64,000 bases of DNA, from NCBI RefSeq assembly GCF_900634625.1, contig NC_041034.1, forward strand, positions 19,835,971 to 19,899,970, given 5' to 3'. Every line of letters starts with the position of its first letter. The first letter of the stretch is position 1. Below the pieces are notes generated by a model. It ran no database searches, was not told the origin of the DNA, and was given only the letters and a program-made list of their open reading frames with translations. This stretch comes from Parambassis ranga. Lineage: Eukaryota > Chordata > Actinopteri > Ambassidae. Made by a program: the position numbers and the translations under genes. Shown piece by piece: positions 42,101 through 49,492 of this stretch.

Positions 42101-45100
42101 TATTATAATTAGCTAAGAATAACAAAGCTGACTCTTTATGTGTATTCAACTTCAGAACAGGCACGTTCATTACACACACTATTTTGATTTTGTGTACATG
42201 CCCTGATAAGTATCCTTCACAGAGTGCTTGGCTGATAGGTTCTTATAATGTCAAGCCTGTACAGTGAAATGTTAATCCTGCCCTCTGGAAATCCCTTTTA
42301 ACCCAAAATAAATCAATGTCTCCGCCTTTGATCACTACACATTGAGGAGCTCAAACAGACTGTGATAAGAGTGTCTTGATCAAGGCTAATTAAGCCAGCA
42401 GCAAAAACACACTCCCCCTCCCCCTCCTCCTCGTTTTTTTCTTCTTCTCTGGGTTAAAGGACATTATCGCACCTTGAATCGAATCATTTCTTCTCTTGTT
42501 TGCTGCGTTTTCTAAACGCCATCCTTAACAAGAAGTAGTTAATAAGGCTCTGGTTGGTAGCACAGGATGTAGCTGCTGAAGCCACTTGATACTCATGGTG
42601 GCAAATTATCCCCTCAGGTGGGACCCTGTACCAGCCGGTTGCCATGGTGACATCGCAAGGGCAAGTGTTAACGCAGGCGCTGCCGCCGGGAACCATCCAG
42701 ATCCAGAACTCACAGGTAAAAAAAAAAACCCTGTCCGAGAGGCGACGCTTTTGGTTGTGGCACAGGCTTCCTCCCTGTGCCCCCGCCACCCACTGTCTCA
42801 ATTTGTTATTATTAAAAAGGGCCTCTCTAAATCTCACAGGAGCCCCCCCGGGGTGCCTTTTCATTGTTTCTGTCTGAACACAGACCCCCCGCCGTCAAAC
42901 AAAATGGAAATTGTTTTTTTCCCCTGATGTTTCCGGAGCCTTCATGATCCTGTCAGGTCCGACTGCAGATGAAATATCATTTATGAAATGATTATTTAAC
43001 AATATTCGACAAAAGTGCAACACTCTCTGAGATGTGAGAAGACTGAGCAAAACATAACAGAATTATTCTGACAAGAAGTATTTTATCTACTTTAGAAGTG
43101 TCAAACTCACACAAAGGCACAAATTGGATTGTTTTATGACACAAGGACACATTTTGCTTTATTTAATTTTCTTGTACATCTGTTTTTAGCCTTTTAGGGC
43201 TCCTGCAGTTTTTTTGGACTGTATCTCTTCTTAGTGATTAAAAAATTAAGTGAAGCTGCAGCAAGTATTATATTTAAAAACCCACAGTTACCACACAGTG
43301 TGTATTCATAAATACATTTAGCATGGTGTGGAATATTAGAGCTGAATGCTCTGTCAAGCTCAGTGGAGCTGCTCAGGCTAAATGTACAATAATAGCTAAA
43401 CCGCATGGTTGATTGTGTTAAAACTGTAGAAAATTAGACGAATATATTACCAAAATATTTGTCCAATCACATTGTGTTGACAAACGTTTGTGATTGGCAA
43501 ACAGCATCAAACAGTCAGCAGGAGGTGCTTACCGGGGGTGATGGTGGGTGGCCGGGTTCCACAACCACATTTCCGCTTTGTGTTTAGAGACATACGTATA
43601 TAAATAATACAAAATACAGAGACATATATATTAATTTAAGAAATTTACCCTGAATGTTGATTCTGGATTAATACATGCTTTTGTGTGTAGCAATGGATTA
43701 GCATTTGTGACACTGTAAAAATACATTGTGTGTACTGTGTTGGCTTTTTTCCACTGCAGGAACTTGGGGCAGGCACAAGGTGGCAAGATCATATACAGCA
43801 GGAACTAATTGGCTGTTGAGCCTTTGAAGATTACAATTCAAGGTTATAAATTGAGAGATTTGTTTTTTTAATTACAACTTTTATCTGGTGTAGCAATAGG
43901 TTAGCATTCATGCCATGGCACTGGTAAAGTACAGTGTGTGGCATCAGGTGCTGAGTGTAAGGAATGTAATGTTTGTGGACAGCAATAGGCTTTTTTCTAC
44001 TGCAGGAACCTGGGACAGGCAAAAGGTGTTCAGATCATGTACAGCAGGCACTAAGCAACCCTCTCAGCCTTTTTGCTTATACATTGCAGACACCATTGGT
44101 GGTGTAAAAAGCCAACAAAGCCTGTTGTACGGCATAGAAGCATGTAGCAGAATCCTTAAAAAGTTTAATAATGCTGTAGTAGCATTGTTTTTTGTTTCAA
44201 ATTTGATTTAGCCCATTTTTATCACTTTGAAGTTTTCTTGGACATGCTGTGTTATTAGCCATTATGTACCATGTACTTGTTTTGTTTAAAGGTTAATGTA
44301 GATGGGAGAGGACTTCATGACCTTCCTCTTGTCGCTCACAGGCGCTCCTCTGTTGAGAAAGAGTTGACGCCATCAGACACTTGAGCCCTTGTTAGGTCTT
44401 CTCACAGAGTCGGAGTGTTTTGTTCTGTTCTACGGATGGAGTCTGACCTGCATAATTGGTAGTGACTCATTAGAGCGCAGTCACAACAAAGCACTGAGAC
44501 GCCAACAAAGTGGAGAGCAGACAAAATATACTGTGCGACAGTCAGCGAAACATGAAAACTACTTCCTATATGTCTCTGCCACTACTAATGACAAAAATGA
44601 AAATGACTTTCTGTTTTGGAAAATAGTATTTCTGGTGGCCAGGCTTTGTCTGGCCTTCACAGACTGAATCACTCGCTATAGATATGAATAAAAAAAAGCA
44701 GCCAAGGCAGCAGTTTAATGGTGCTCTGTGTGCAGTGGTCTAAGGTAATTCTGTGCTTGACAGTCAGAGGAAGGTCTCAGAGAGTAGCGGCGATCCAGCC
44801 GAGGCGAAGTGCTACATGCGAGCTGGGAATTGAACGCAGCCCCGTTGCTACTTTCCCGACAAGCCTCAAGTAATCACACTCTTGAGCTCGCTGCCGCCAA
44901 TTAATTCAACCTCGCCATCCCCCGGAACACATACACTCCCAGGGCTAAAGGGGGGTGGGGTGGGGGTGTTGGCCACGTGATGCCCCAGCTGCAACTGTAA
45001 TGACTCTTGTGTGTGGTGTGGGGGGGCGTCTAAATGTGTGTAGATGTGGATTTATGGGCATTGTGTGGGGTGATTCCTTCCACCACAGTGCAGTGTGTAA

Positions 45101-48100
45101 ACCCAATCAATTTCATATCCTTTAGCAGACTTGCATTTTTACTTATTCATGCATTTTGAGCTGCATGCTTTTGCAAATATAAATTCTCTCTGAAGTATTT
45201 CACCCTACAAAAGGGACTCTTATTCCAAAACCATAAGTACAATGACAGAGAAACATCGCTCATATAACATCACATATTTATGAATATGCAGGCTCTTTAC
45301 GGGTAACGTTACTATTAAACCTCCATTGTTTTTAATTTTCCACAAGAACATGAACACACACTTTATTTCACAAAGGATCACAATGTTTTGTTGACTTTCC
45401 TTTTTTGGAGGATTTAAGTTAAACGCCTCTAACAGGCTAGTCCTATGATTTAGATAAGGCGTTGAAGTTTACTATCACATAACATCATAGAACTGATGTA
45501 CTGATGTTTCATTTTGTTTCAATTTCATAGAGTTAAACCCTTCAGCATGTGTCTAACAGAAGACAACTGAAAGCGTTTTGAGAACTATTTTCAGGCAGAT
45601 TAATACGCCCTGGTTAGTGTGTCAATAAGATATTTTACATTAAGTTACAGTAATGTAAAATACAATGTGTGTGTCATGATAGTGATTTGTTGAGAACTGG
45701 CCTTTTTCACTGCAGGAACTTAGGATACACAGGATCATATACAGGAACTAAATGACCCTTTTTTGTTTCTAAGCACACGAGATGACACTATTAACTGAAA
45801 CCTGTCTGGATGTAACTCTTGGCGTAATAAGGCAACAAACCCCATATTAAAGCAAAAAAACCACCTTAGCTATTCTTTACCAAAGGTTGCCAGAGTCATA
45901 ATAAGGACACTGCTGGAATTAGGTGGCACAGAAGGAACTAACTGACCCTGTCAGGTTTTGTCTGCCTATTTCATTTCAGCTTCCTTTGTTCTGTAAATTC
46001 TTTTTTTTGCTTCTGTTGGGTTGCAGATTTCTTTGTTTGTTTGTTTGTTTTTTGTTTACCTAATCAGTCAGGCAGAGAATCACCTACCCTGCAGTTGGGA
46101 CATTTTCTCAAGTGCTCCACATCTAGGGTCATTTTAGGCCAGCCCATACAGAAATTCCTGCTGTGGAAAAACCCTAGTATGAAATTGGACAAAGAGAAAT
46201 GAGACTTAGATTTGGTTGGTTTGTGTCTTGTTCTTTGGATGTAGTTGGATGTATTTTACACCCTTTGCCCAAAAACATGTATGTACCAAAACATCACTTT
46301 ATCATAACACCAGATGTCCTCACAACAATACTGAGCTATCTAGAGTCAAGCTAGACCAAGCACATGGCCTCACACACACACACACACACACTCCCATATG
46401 TACACTGCAGGCTGTCAGAGACTGTCAACATTCAGAGAGCATGTCGTCCTTCAGCTCTCGCACTCCAAACAATAACATCTGAATGATGATTTCTCACTGA
46501 ACACAAAGACCGGCTTAGGTCAACACAAGAGAAAAACCAAGCTAAACACAGACCCACTTTGTATCAGTGCTGCACTAATTCAGCACCAAACTGTGAAATT
46601 CAAACTTCTGACTGAAGACTGGTCTGGCGCTCTTTAAGCTCACTGTGGAATTGCTGGACAGACCACAGGCTAGTCAAGGGTGCTGTTTTTATAGGTATAT
46701 AAATATATATTTAAAGTATCATTACACAAATTCAGTTACCATGGTGACACTTCAGAAGGTGTTTCTGCCCTTGCCACAGAAAAAAAAACGATAGGTAATT
46801 GGTAGTCTCCCTTTGTTTCCGTGGCAACAATAACTAAGGCTTACCATTTCTTTTCTTTCCTTTTCTTCCTTTGTCTTTTCTTCCCGGTGTTTGTTGTAAA
46901 GGTAAATGTGGATCTGTCATCTCTGTTGGACAGTGAAGACAAGAAGTCCAAAAATAAAAGGGGGGTCCTGCCCAAGCACGCCACCAACATCATGCGCTCC
47001 TGGCTCTTCCAGCATCTCATGGTGAGGCGTTGATGCTGGTTGTTGGCCTGGTTTGTTTTTTTTAAATATGAAGAACAGTGATGAGGATGATGTGTTCTGG
47101 AAAACCGAGCTTGTGTTCCTTCCGTTTTTTTTCAGCATCCATACCCGACAGAAGATGAGAAGAGGCAGATCGCAGCACAAACAAATTTAACCCTTTTGCA
47201 AGTCAACAACTGGTGAGACACTGTCCTCTCCCATAGAGACTCCATAGTCCCATAGAGGCCTTGTGCACACATTGTCAAAAACATTTTAGTAGATGCCTCC
47301 CTTAGATTCCACTGGAGCTCCTCAGTTTATTGCAAACACTGTGACGCCATCTCCTGGTCACACACAGCAAGTACACTAGAACTGTGTCTGCCTTTCCGTC
47401 ATATTAAGTTTATTTTAATGTTGGTTATGTAAATCTCTTCAGGGCCTACAGCATCACAAGTCATGTGACCATATTATTTGTACGTAATATGGGTTTTCAA
47501 AAAAAAACAGGAGTCTGCTATAAGTATACAAACCTGTAACTATCTATTCTTTCCCTTCTCCTTCAGGTTTATCAACGCTCGCCGGCGTATCCTCCAGCCC
47601 ATGTTGGACGCCAGCAATCCAGACCCCGCCCCTAAAGCCAAGAAGATGAAGTCCCAGCACCGTCCAACACAGCGCTTCTGGCCGGACTCCATCGTGGCTG
47701 GAGTCCTGCAGACACACAGATCTCAGACAGGAAACAACTCAGACAGTACGCACCTCTTTCTCATTTCCTGAACAATCATTAAATCCATGAACAGGCTTTA
47801 ATGCTATCCACAAGGTGCCGCTATTGACTTCTAATCAATCCAGAGCTGGTGTCCTACAGGACTCTGAGCTTGCATTTAGATACTCTTGTCAGTAGTGACA
47901 GAGACGAACAAAGGGTAACAGTTTTCTGTCACCACCTGAACAGCCCGGAGTCAGATATAGATTTTAGTGTGTGGGTGTAATTTATTATCTGTCTGCACTG
48001 CAGCTGATGCAGGACAAAGCACTGCTGAGATAATGAAGAGTTCAGTTTAGTTACTCTCATGCAAAGCTAAAAACATACAAACAAATATTCAATTCATGAC

Positions 48101-49330
48101 ATTTAAATATATTTGATTCATTACAAGAAAGATTTACCTATGCTGATTTATCTGTGCATGATATTTAATCTTATTGTAGAGCGAAAATGCAAAAACGATT
48201 TGGTTTTTAAGCAATAAACTTTATCTACTAAAACATATTTGGGAAATGTTGCAATGATGGCAACAAAAGTAACAATTTCCACTCTCATGGAGTCAAATAT
48301 TGATGGCTGAGAGGGAAAACAAGAGGAAGTAAGACACACAAGGAGAGTGCATTACCAAAATAAGTCTGAAAGTTAAACTAAATACCCAAGAAAAGAGAAA
48401 AGAGAAACTAAAACCATCATCAATGCCCTTAATGACTGGCATGTGCAACTGTGGATCAGACCTCACTTAGCTTGCTGCCAGAATCCCTGTAGATCCATGT
48501 TTTTTGATCTGTCAACCAACAGGGAAGAAAGAGTTGTTTCAGAAAAGGAAAGACATTGTTCATATTTTTGATCACTTGGTGTCCAGTTGAGCTAACATGA
48601 TGCTGTAGCTTTGTGATAAATGACATAAACACATATGACACATTTCACCTCCATTTGCTATTATCTTTGAATAGGTGAATGAAAATGATTACTTACAGGG
48701 CACAGACCACACTACCCATTGTCAGCACTATATTTTGTGTCTTGATCCCAATAGAAGTGACGTACATGATGTGTACAGATATATCCTAGTTCTAATCTGT
48801 TAGTGAGTTTATTTTGTTTCAGAAAAAAAAAATCATGTCAGCAACGGGGCCAGTGTTCAAAGTTCTACTCCACAGTGCATGAAATGTTTGCAACAGTACA
48901 CACTATTATAAAAAAACATTAGAAATAAAGCTCATCTTGCACATTGCTTCAAGCTAAGTGCTTAGGGCAGAACCATAGGTGGTGTGGACCAATCAGCATC
49001 CAGTGAGGAAGTACCGGTAGTCAGCGTGCATTTTAGATGGGATGACAGCTCAGGGTTAGGGTTAGGGATGTATTATGTGATTAGCTAGCTTGTGACTGAA
49101 GGTCATCCATAGCCATAATCAATGATTAATAAAAAGTGGTGAGGGCCTTTACTAGCTACTAGCTAAAAGCTAGCCTTCATGAAATGTTACAGAACCATTG
49201 TGACTCCCTGCCTCACTCCACAGACCCGCTGAGCATGGACAGCCTGCAGTCTCTGTCCTCAGACTCTGCCACCCTGGCCATGCAGCAGGCTATGCTGGGA
49301 GCCGACGACTCCATGGACGGCACCGAAGAG

Positions 49331-49374
<44 letters not shown>

Positions 49375-49492
49375 AGGAATGGAGGAAGAGGAGGAGGATG
49401 GAGAGGAGGAACACGACAGGGGGAGGCAGCTGTCCGGCAGGGGCGCAGGGAGGAGGGACCTGAGCATGGACCACAGAGATGAACTGGAGTAG
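18040..49492 (+). CDS. pknox2: PKNOX2 (PREP2) TALE homeodomain transcription factor, 10 coding exons
   Basis: Joined coding exons: 18040-18126, 21125-21261, 37204-37375, 40447-40632, 40792-40927, 42618-42715, 46902-47021, 47136-47212, 47567-47745, 49224-49492. They total 1461 nt (486 aa plus TAG); human PKNOX2 is about 472 aa. All introns begin GT and end AG and every junction keeps frame. Domains: a proline/glutamine-rich N-terminus (1-70); the bipartite MEIS/PKNOX N-terminal domain (about 75-180), which in this family binds PBX; a spacer rich in Q, S, V and T (180-272); a TALE homeodomain (about 287-349) with the P-Y-P loop at 314-316 and WFINARRR at 338-345, having Ile at homeodomain position 50 and Asn at 51; and a very acidic C-terminus. 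Known role: nuclear DNA binding with PBX partners. The spacer and C-terminus match PKNOX2 rather than PKNOX1 (NPDPAPKAKK, DSMDGTEEE), so paralogue assignment is firm. Non-coding 5' exons are expected but were not located. Confidence 0.96.
18480..18780 (-). repeat. Interspersed repeat, inverted relative to 9785-9925
   Basis: It contains ATTGACTCACTTTTGGAGCC, the exact inverse of the string at 9818-9837, followed by ATCACTTCCGCTTGGGCTTC, another part of the same family as I know it. Boundaries are approximate. Confidence 0.5.
19168..19270 (+). repeat. Interspersed repeat (ACTAGATGATTGTTTGCATT)
   Basis: CTGCAGTCTACTAGATGATT then GTTTGCATTATGGATTAATT recurs inverted at 26578-26648 with few changes. 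The continuation ATTGATTAATATCTTTAGAC resembles a common fish repeat. Confidence 0.5.
19750..20050. promoter_or_regulatory. Candidate enhancer in intron 1
   Basis: Unique GC-richer sequence with GTGTAATTAACACGG, an ATGCAAAT octamer (about 19987) and AGCTAATTTATTTCCC. No coding or repeat signature. Confidence 0.35.
20170..20830. promoter_or_regulatory. Candidate enhancer in intron 1, near exon 2
   Basis: 660 bp without repeats, ending about 300 bp before exon 2. Includes CATTTAACAGCAATCTATAT, GACCTGTCAAGCAACAATGA, a PBX/MEIS-like GACCTGTCA and GAGCTAATTATCATAATGCA. An open frame of 122 codons here has no protein-like character. Confidence 0.35.
21125..21261 (+). CDS. pknox2: pknox2 coding exon 2
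   Basis: The acceptor is TTCTTTTTTAG and the donor GTTAGT. It encodes residues 30-75, a linker rich in Q, T, P and S ending in DKRAVYR just before the MEIS/PKNOX domain. It ends two bases into the Arg codon, which the next exon completes. The fit to PKNOX2 is clear at SDKRAVYR and weaker in the low-constraint linker. Confidence 0.92.
22330..22530 (-). repeat. Repeat with CACACCTGTCTCTCATTGTC core
   Basis: On the - strand it has an acceptor-free, promoter-like order: the CACCTGTCTC core, then CCCTCTGTGTATTTAG. It resembles the 37-430 and 38450-38790 repeats only loosely, and may be a separate family. Confidence 0.3.
25280..25680. promoter_or_regulatory. Candidate enhancer in intron 2
   Basis: Unique block with GGGTAATTAGCCTAATGAGT, CACTAATTGCTGGAATGCCA and CATCTCATTAAGAGAAGC. 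Homeodomain cores are dense and no repeat family is seen. Confidence 0.35.
26120..26480. mobile_element. Tc1/mariner-type miniature element
   Basis: The left end CACTACCGTTCAAAAGTTTG with GGGTCACC and the right end, inverted, CACTACTGTTCAAAGGTTTG with GGGTCACC form a TIR of about 28 bp. TA-rich flanks fit a TA target. The interior contains TCAATGAAGATAACATTAAA, as in a very common fish repeat. No transposase. Confidence 0.75.
26578..26648 (-). repeat. Interspersed repeat, inverted relative to 19168
   Basis: On the - strand it reads GCAGTCTACTGGATGATTGT then TTGCATTATGGATTGATTGT, matching 19168-19230 with few mismatches. Confidence 0.5.
29850..29935 (+). repeat. L2-like/V-SINE 3' tail
   Basis: TCCAGGGTGTACCCTGCCTC, then AGCCTGTGACCCTCGGATAA and ATGGATGGATGG. 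Same family as 9925-10020 and 35930-36105. Confidence 0.6.
31230..31560. promoter_or_regulatory. Candidate conserved non-coding element in intron 2
   Basis: GC-richer unique sequence (CGCTCTTTTATGGCCCCTGT, AATGATCCCCCAGTCGGCAA) interrupted by a GGT/GGA triplet run. Open frames here are by-products of the low-complexity run. Confidence 0.3.
32497..33201 (+). mobile_element. Internally deleted hAT transposon
   Basis: Termini CACATATGTCAAAGTCAAGG and, inverted, CAGGGATGTCAAAGTCAAAT match at 17 of 20 bases. Both ends abut CTCTAGAC (32489-32496 and 33202-33209), an exact 8-bp target duplication diagnostic of hAT insertion. Only the 5' part of the transposase ORF remains, so the element is non-autonomous. 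Confidence 0.85.
32747..32983 (+). CDS. Truncated hAT transposase N-terminus with BED-type zinc finger
   Basis: It starts at ATG 32747 (MAKRKVDAENRGFQARWEAE) and encodes 78 aa before TGA. The segment after it has a Trp, then C-x2-C (VCLLCGE) and H-x4-H (RRHHETSKKH), the BED finger ligand pattern. The whole matches the N-terminus of GTF2IRD2/ZBED-like hAT transposases. The catalytic domain is missing. It could be translated as a lone DNA-binding peptide, but no evidence of expression is visible. Confidence 0.7.
   Translation: MAKRKVDAENRGFQARWEAEYMFTEVNGKPVCLLCGESLAVMKEYNLRRHHETSKKHTDKDKNMDTEQRLQKKNVQDM
33326..33820. mobile_element. hAT-like miniature element
   Basis: Left TAGGGATGTCCAGATCCGAT and right, inverted, TAGGGATGTCCCGATCTG. 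Flanks GTTTGCCA and GTTTGCACCA look like a decayed 8-bp duplication. It sits 125 bp after the hAT element above. There is no ORF of note. Confidence 0.65.
35930..36105 (+). repeat. SINE fragment with L2-like tail
   Basis: GGTGGTGCAGTAGTTAGTGC and CCACCTTACAGCAACAAGGT resemble the tRNA-like head of a common fish SINE. The tail CCAGGTCCAGGGTCAACCCC and ATGGATG follows. It is internally shortened. Confidence 0.6.
36150..36197 (-). repeat. Miniature element end, inverted relative to 51058
   Basis: GGGCCCTATATAGTGAGGAG then GGGGGTGATTTCGGACACAG, the reverse complement of the terminal sequence at 51058-51105 with a few differences. Confidence 0.55.
36251..36264 (-). promoter_or_regulatory. RFX X-box-like site
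   Basis: On the - strand GTTGCCATGGTGAA, close to the RFX consensus GTNRCC(N0-3)RGYAAC. It lies 82 bp from a perfect site at 36333. Confidence 0.4.
36333..36346 (+). promoter_or_regulatory. RFX X-box, perfect inverted-repeat type
   Basis: GTTACCGTGGTAAC, a full match to GTNRCC-NN-RGYAAC. It lies near the end of intron 2, 870 bp before exon 3. It may belong to an interspersed repeat, since similar GTTACC-NN-GGTAAC strings occur in some fish repeats. Confidence 0.5.
37204..37375 (+). CDS. pknox2: pknox2 coding exon 3 (first half of MEIS/PKNOX domain)
   Basis: The acceptor is a pyrimidine-rich stretch ending CCCTCCCAG and the donor GTAAGG. It encodes HPLFPLLALLFEKCEQATQG and on through ELDNL (residues 75-132), nearly invariant in PKNOX2. 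This is homology region A of the PBX-interaction domain. The exon ends in phase 0. It lies 15.9 kb after exon 2, across the longest intron between coding exons. Confidence 0.97.
37840..38110. promoter_or_regulatory. Candidate enhancer in intron 3
   Basis: Starts 0.5 kb after exon 3. Unique, with CCCTTGATTAAGCGAAGGCA, CTTTAATTAGCTGATTTATC and TCCTTGGCCCAGCAC. Inferred from homeodomain-core density and composition. Confidence 0.35.
38450..38790 (-). repeat. Interspersed retroelement-like repeat, copy 2
   Basis: On the - strand it contains TGTGATTGGCTGCCATG and CACCTGTGTCTTGTTACCCT, paralleling the repeat at 37-430 in the same order. Coding potential here is incidental. Confidence 0.45.
39462..39660 (+). 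mobile_element. hAT-like repeat fragment
   Basis: It starts CAGAGGTCTCCAACTAACAC, close to the CAGGGGTC(T)CCAA terminus of fish hAT elements, and is followed by GAGAGCTACTTTGACAAATT. The other end was not located. Confidence 0.4.
39887..40279. mobile_element. TIR miniature element (GTCGACTAGTC family), copy 1
   Basis: It starts TAGGGCTGCAACTAAGTCGA and has CTAGTCATCGACTA. The other end, inverted, reads CTAACGACTAGTCGACTAAT. A related copy ends at 51593. It is a well-known fish miniature type, probably hAT, with no coding capacity. Confidence 0.7.
40447..40632 (+). CDS. pknox2: pknox2 coding exon 4 (second half of MEIS/PKNOX domain)
   Basis: The acceptor is TTTCCCTCAG and the donor GTCAGT. 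It encodes residues 133-194, beginning MVKAIQVLRIHLLELEKVN and including CKDFCNRYITCLKTKMHSDN, homology region B of the PBX-interaction domain. It starts and ends in phase 0. The following intron is only 159 nt, and reading through it meets a stop in this frame soon after, so intron retention would truncate the protein before the homeodomain. Confidence 0.97.
40792..40927 (+). CDS. pknox2: pknox2 coding exon 5 (central spacer)
   Basis: The acceptor is GTGATCCCCAG and the donor GTAAGC. It encodes residues 195-239 plus the first base of Gly240. The GIVVPAGGLQQGNVAMTTIN stretch matches the PKNOX2 spacer, while the serine-rich first half is less conserved. No folded domain is evident. Confidence 0.95.
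40928..42617 (+). other. pknox2: pknox2 intron 5
   Basis: It runs from donor GTAAGC to acceptor CCCCTCAG. Most is unique AT-rich sequence. 41598-41650 resembles a repeat also seen in reverse near 27110-27170. 42300-42480 (GATCAAGGCTAATTAAGCC core) is a candidate regulatory block close to exon 6. Confidence 0.8.
42618..42715 (+). CDS. pknox2: pknox2 coding exon 6 (central spacer)
   Basis: The acceptor is ATCCCCTCAG and the donor GTAAAA. It encodes residues 240-272, with YQPVAMVTSQGQVLTQ matching the PKNOX2/PKNOX1 spacer. The codons for PVAMVT form GTTGCCATGGTGAC (42638-42651), which also fits an RFX X-box. The donor is followed by a run of A, a common intron-start pattern. Confidence 0.95.
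42638..42651 (+). promoter_or_regulatory. X-box-like site within coding exon 6
   Basis: GTTGCCATGGTGAC matches the consensus at all but one position and is formed by the codons for PVAMVT. It could be a chance product of codon use. Confidence 0.35.
43739..43809 (+). repeat. Intron 6 repeat unit, copy 1
   Basis: TTGGCTTTTTTCCACTGCAG followed by GAACTTGGGGCAGGCACAAG and ATCATATACAGCAGGAACTA. Recurs at 43987 and 45700. Confidence 0.7.
43987..44056 (+). repeat. Intron 6 repeat unit, copy 2
   Basis: TAGGCTTTTTTCTACTGCAG followed by GAACCTGGGACAGGCAAAAG and ATCATGTACAGCAGGCACTA, about 85% like copy 1. Its upstream flank (GCAATAGG) also echoes copy 1. Confidence 0.7.
44710..44945. promoter_or_regulatory. 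Candidate conserved non-coding element in intron 6
   Basis: A GC-rich island in AT-rich intron (GGCGATCCAGCCGAGGCGAA; GCCGCCAATTAATTCAACCT) with no repeat similarity noted. Confidence 0.35.
45700..46180. mobile_element. TIR miniature element containing repeat unit copy 3
   Basis: The left end CCTTTTTCACTGCAGGAACT matches the intron 6 units. At 46140-46180 the inverse GGGTTTTTCCACAGCAGGAA appears, giving an inverted-repeat pair about 480 bp apart. Copies 1 and 2 may be solo ends of the same family. Confidence 0.5.
46371..46391. repeat. CA microsatellite in intron 6
   Basis: (CA)10 uninterrupted. Confidence 0.9.
46735..46748 (+). promoter_or_regulatory. X-box-like site 154 bp before exon 7
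   Basis: GTTACCATGGTGAC has one mismatch to the RFX consensus and is in unique intron sequence. It pairs with a second site 80 bp downstream. Confidence 0.45.
46815..46828 (+). promoter_or_regulatory. X-box-like site 74 bp before exon 7
   Basis: GTTTCCGTGGCAAC has one mismatch to the RFX consensus. The distance to the 46735 site is eight helical turns. Confidence 0.45.
46902..47021 (+). CDS. pknox2: pknox2 coding exon 7 (start of homeodomain)
   Basis: The acceptor is TTTGTTGTAAAG and the donor GTGAGG. It encodes residues 273-312: a short acidic lead (SSLLDSEDKK), then KNKRGVLPKHATNIMRSWLF, helix 1 of the TALE homeodomain, ending QHLM. The exon is 40 codons in phase 0. Two X-box-like sites lie within 170 bp upstream. 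Confidence 0.97.
47136..47212 (+). CDS. pknox2: pknox2 coding exon 8 (TALE loop and helix 2)
   Basis: The acceptor is TTTTTTTTCAG and the donor GTGAGA. It encodes HPYPTEDEKRQIAAQTNLTL and LQVNN, residues 313-337. It contains the three-residue loop extension (PYP) that defines the TALE class and the start of the recognition helix. It ends two bases into the Trp codon. Confidence 0.97.
47567..47745 (+). CDS. pknox2: pknox2 coding exon 9 (recognition helix and C-terminal linker)
   Basis: The acceptor is TTCTCCTTCAG and the donor GTACGC. It completes Trp338 and encodes FINARRRILQPMLDASNPDP followed by a basic stretch (KAKKMK) and RPTQRFWPDSIVAGV. The DNA-contacting residues Asn341 and Arg343 are present. 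It ends one base into Asn398. The basic stretch is a plausible nuclear localisation signal. Confidence 0.97.
47746..49223 (+). other. pknox2: pknox2 intron 9
   Basis: It runs from donor GTACGC to acceptor CTCCACAG. AT-rich unique sequence with two tandem TTAGGG-like units near 49055. No gene or clear repeat is seen. Introns 7 (114 bp) and 8 (354 bp) are short and unremarkable. Confidence 0.8.
49224..49492 (+). CDS. pknox2: pknox2 terminal coding exon with polyglutamate tract
   Basis: The acceptor is CTCACTCCACAG. It encodes residues 398-486 and stops at TAG 49490-49492. It begins with the conserved SMDSLQSLSSDSATLAMQQ and DSMDGTEEE, then has a 17-Glu run (49325-49375, GAG/GAA repeat), a second Glu run and an Arg/Gly-rich segment before DELE. 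The end differs from the mammalian tail (which ends in a DSLE-like sequence), so the last 30 residues are fast-evolving. Confidence 0.95.

Larger units (their letters stand above)
42716..46901 (+). other. pknox2: pknox2 intron 6
   Basis: It runs from donor GTAAAA to acceptor TTGTAAAG. It holds three direct copies and one inverted copy of a TIR-like unit (43739, 43987, 45700, 46140), a unique GC-richer block at 44710-44945, an AC microsatellite at 46371-46391 and two X-box-like sites at 46735 and 46815. Confidence 0.8.

Noticed and set aside
44800..44870. tRNA-like box (GGGAATTGAACGCAGC, - strand B-box resemblance)
   Set aside because: No matching A box or cloverleaf arms at proper spacing.
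49051..49068. TTAGGG repeats suggesting an interstitial telomere
   Set aside because: Only about two units; expected by chance.
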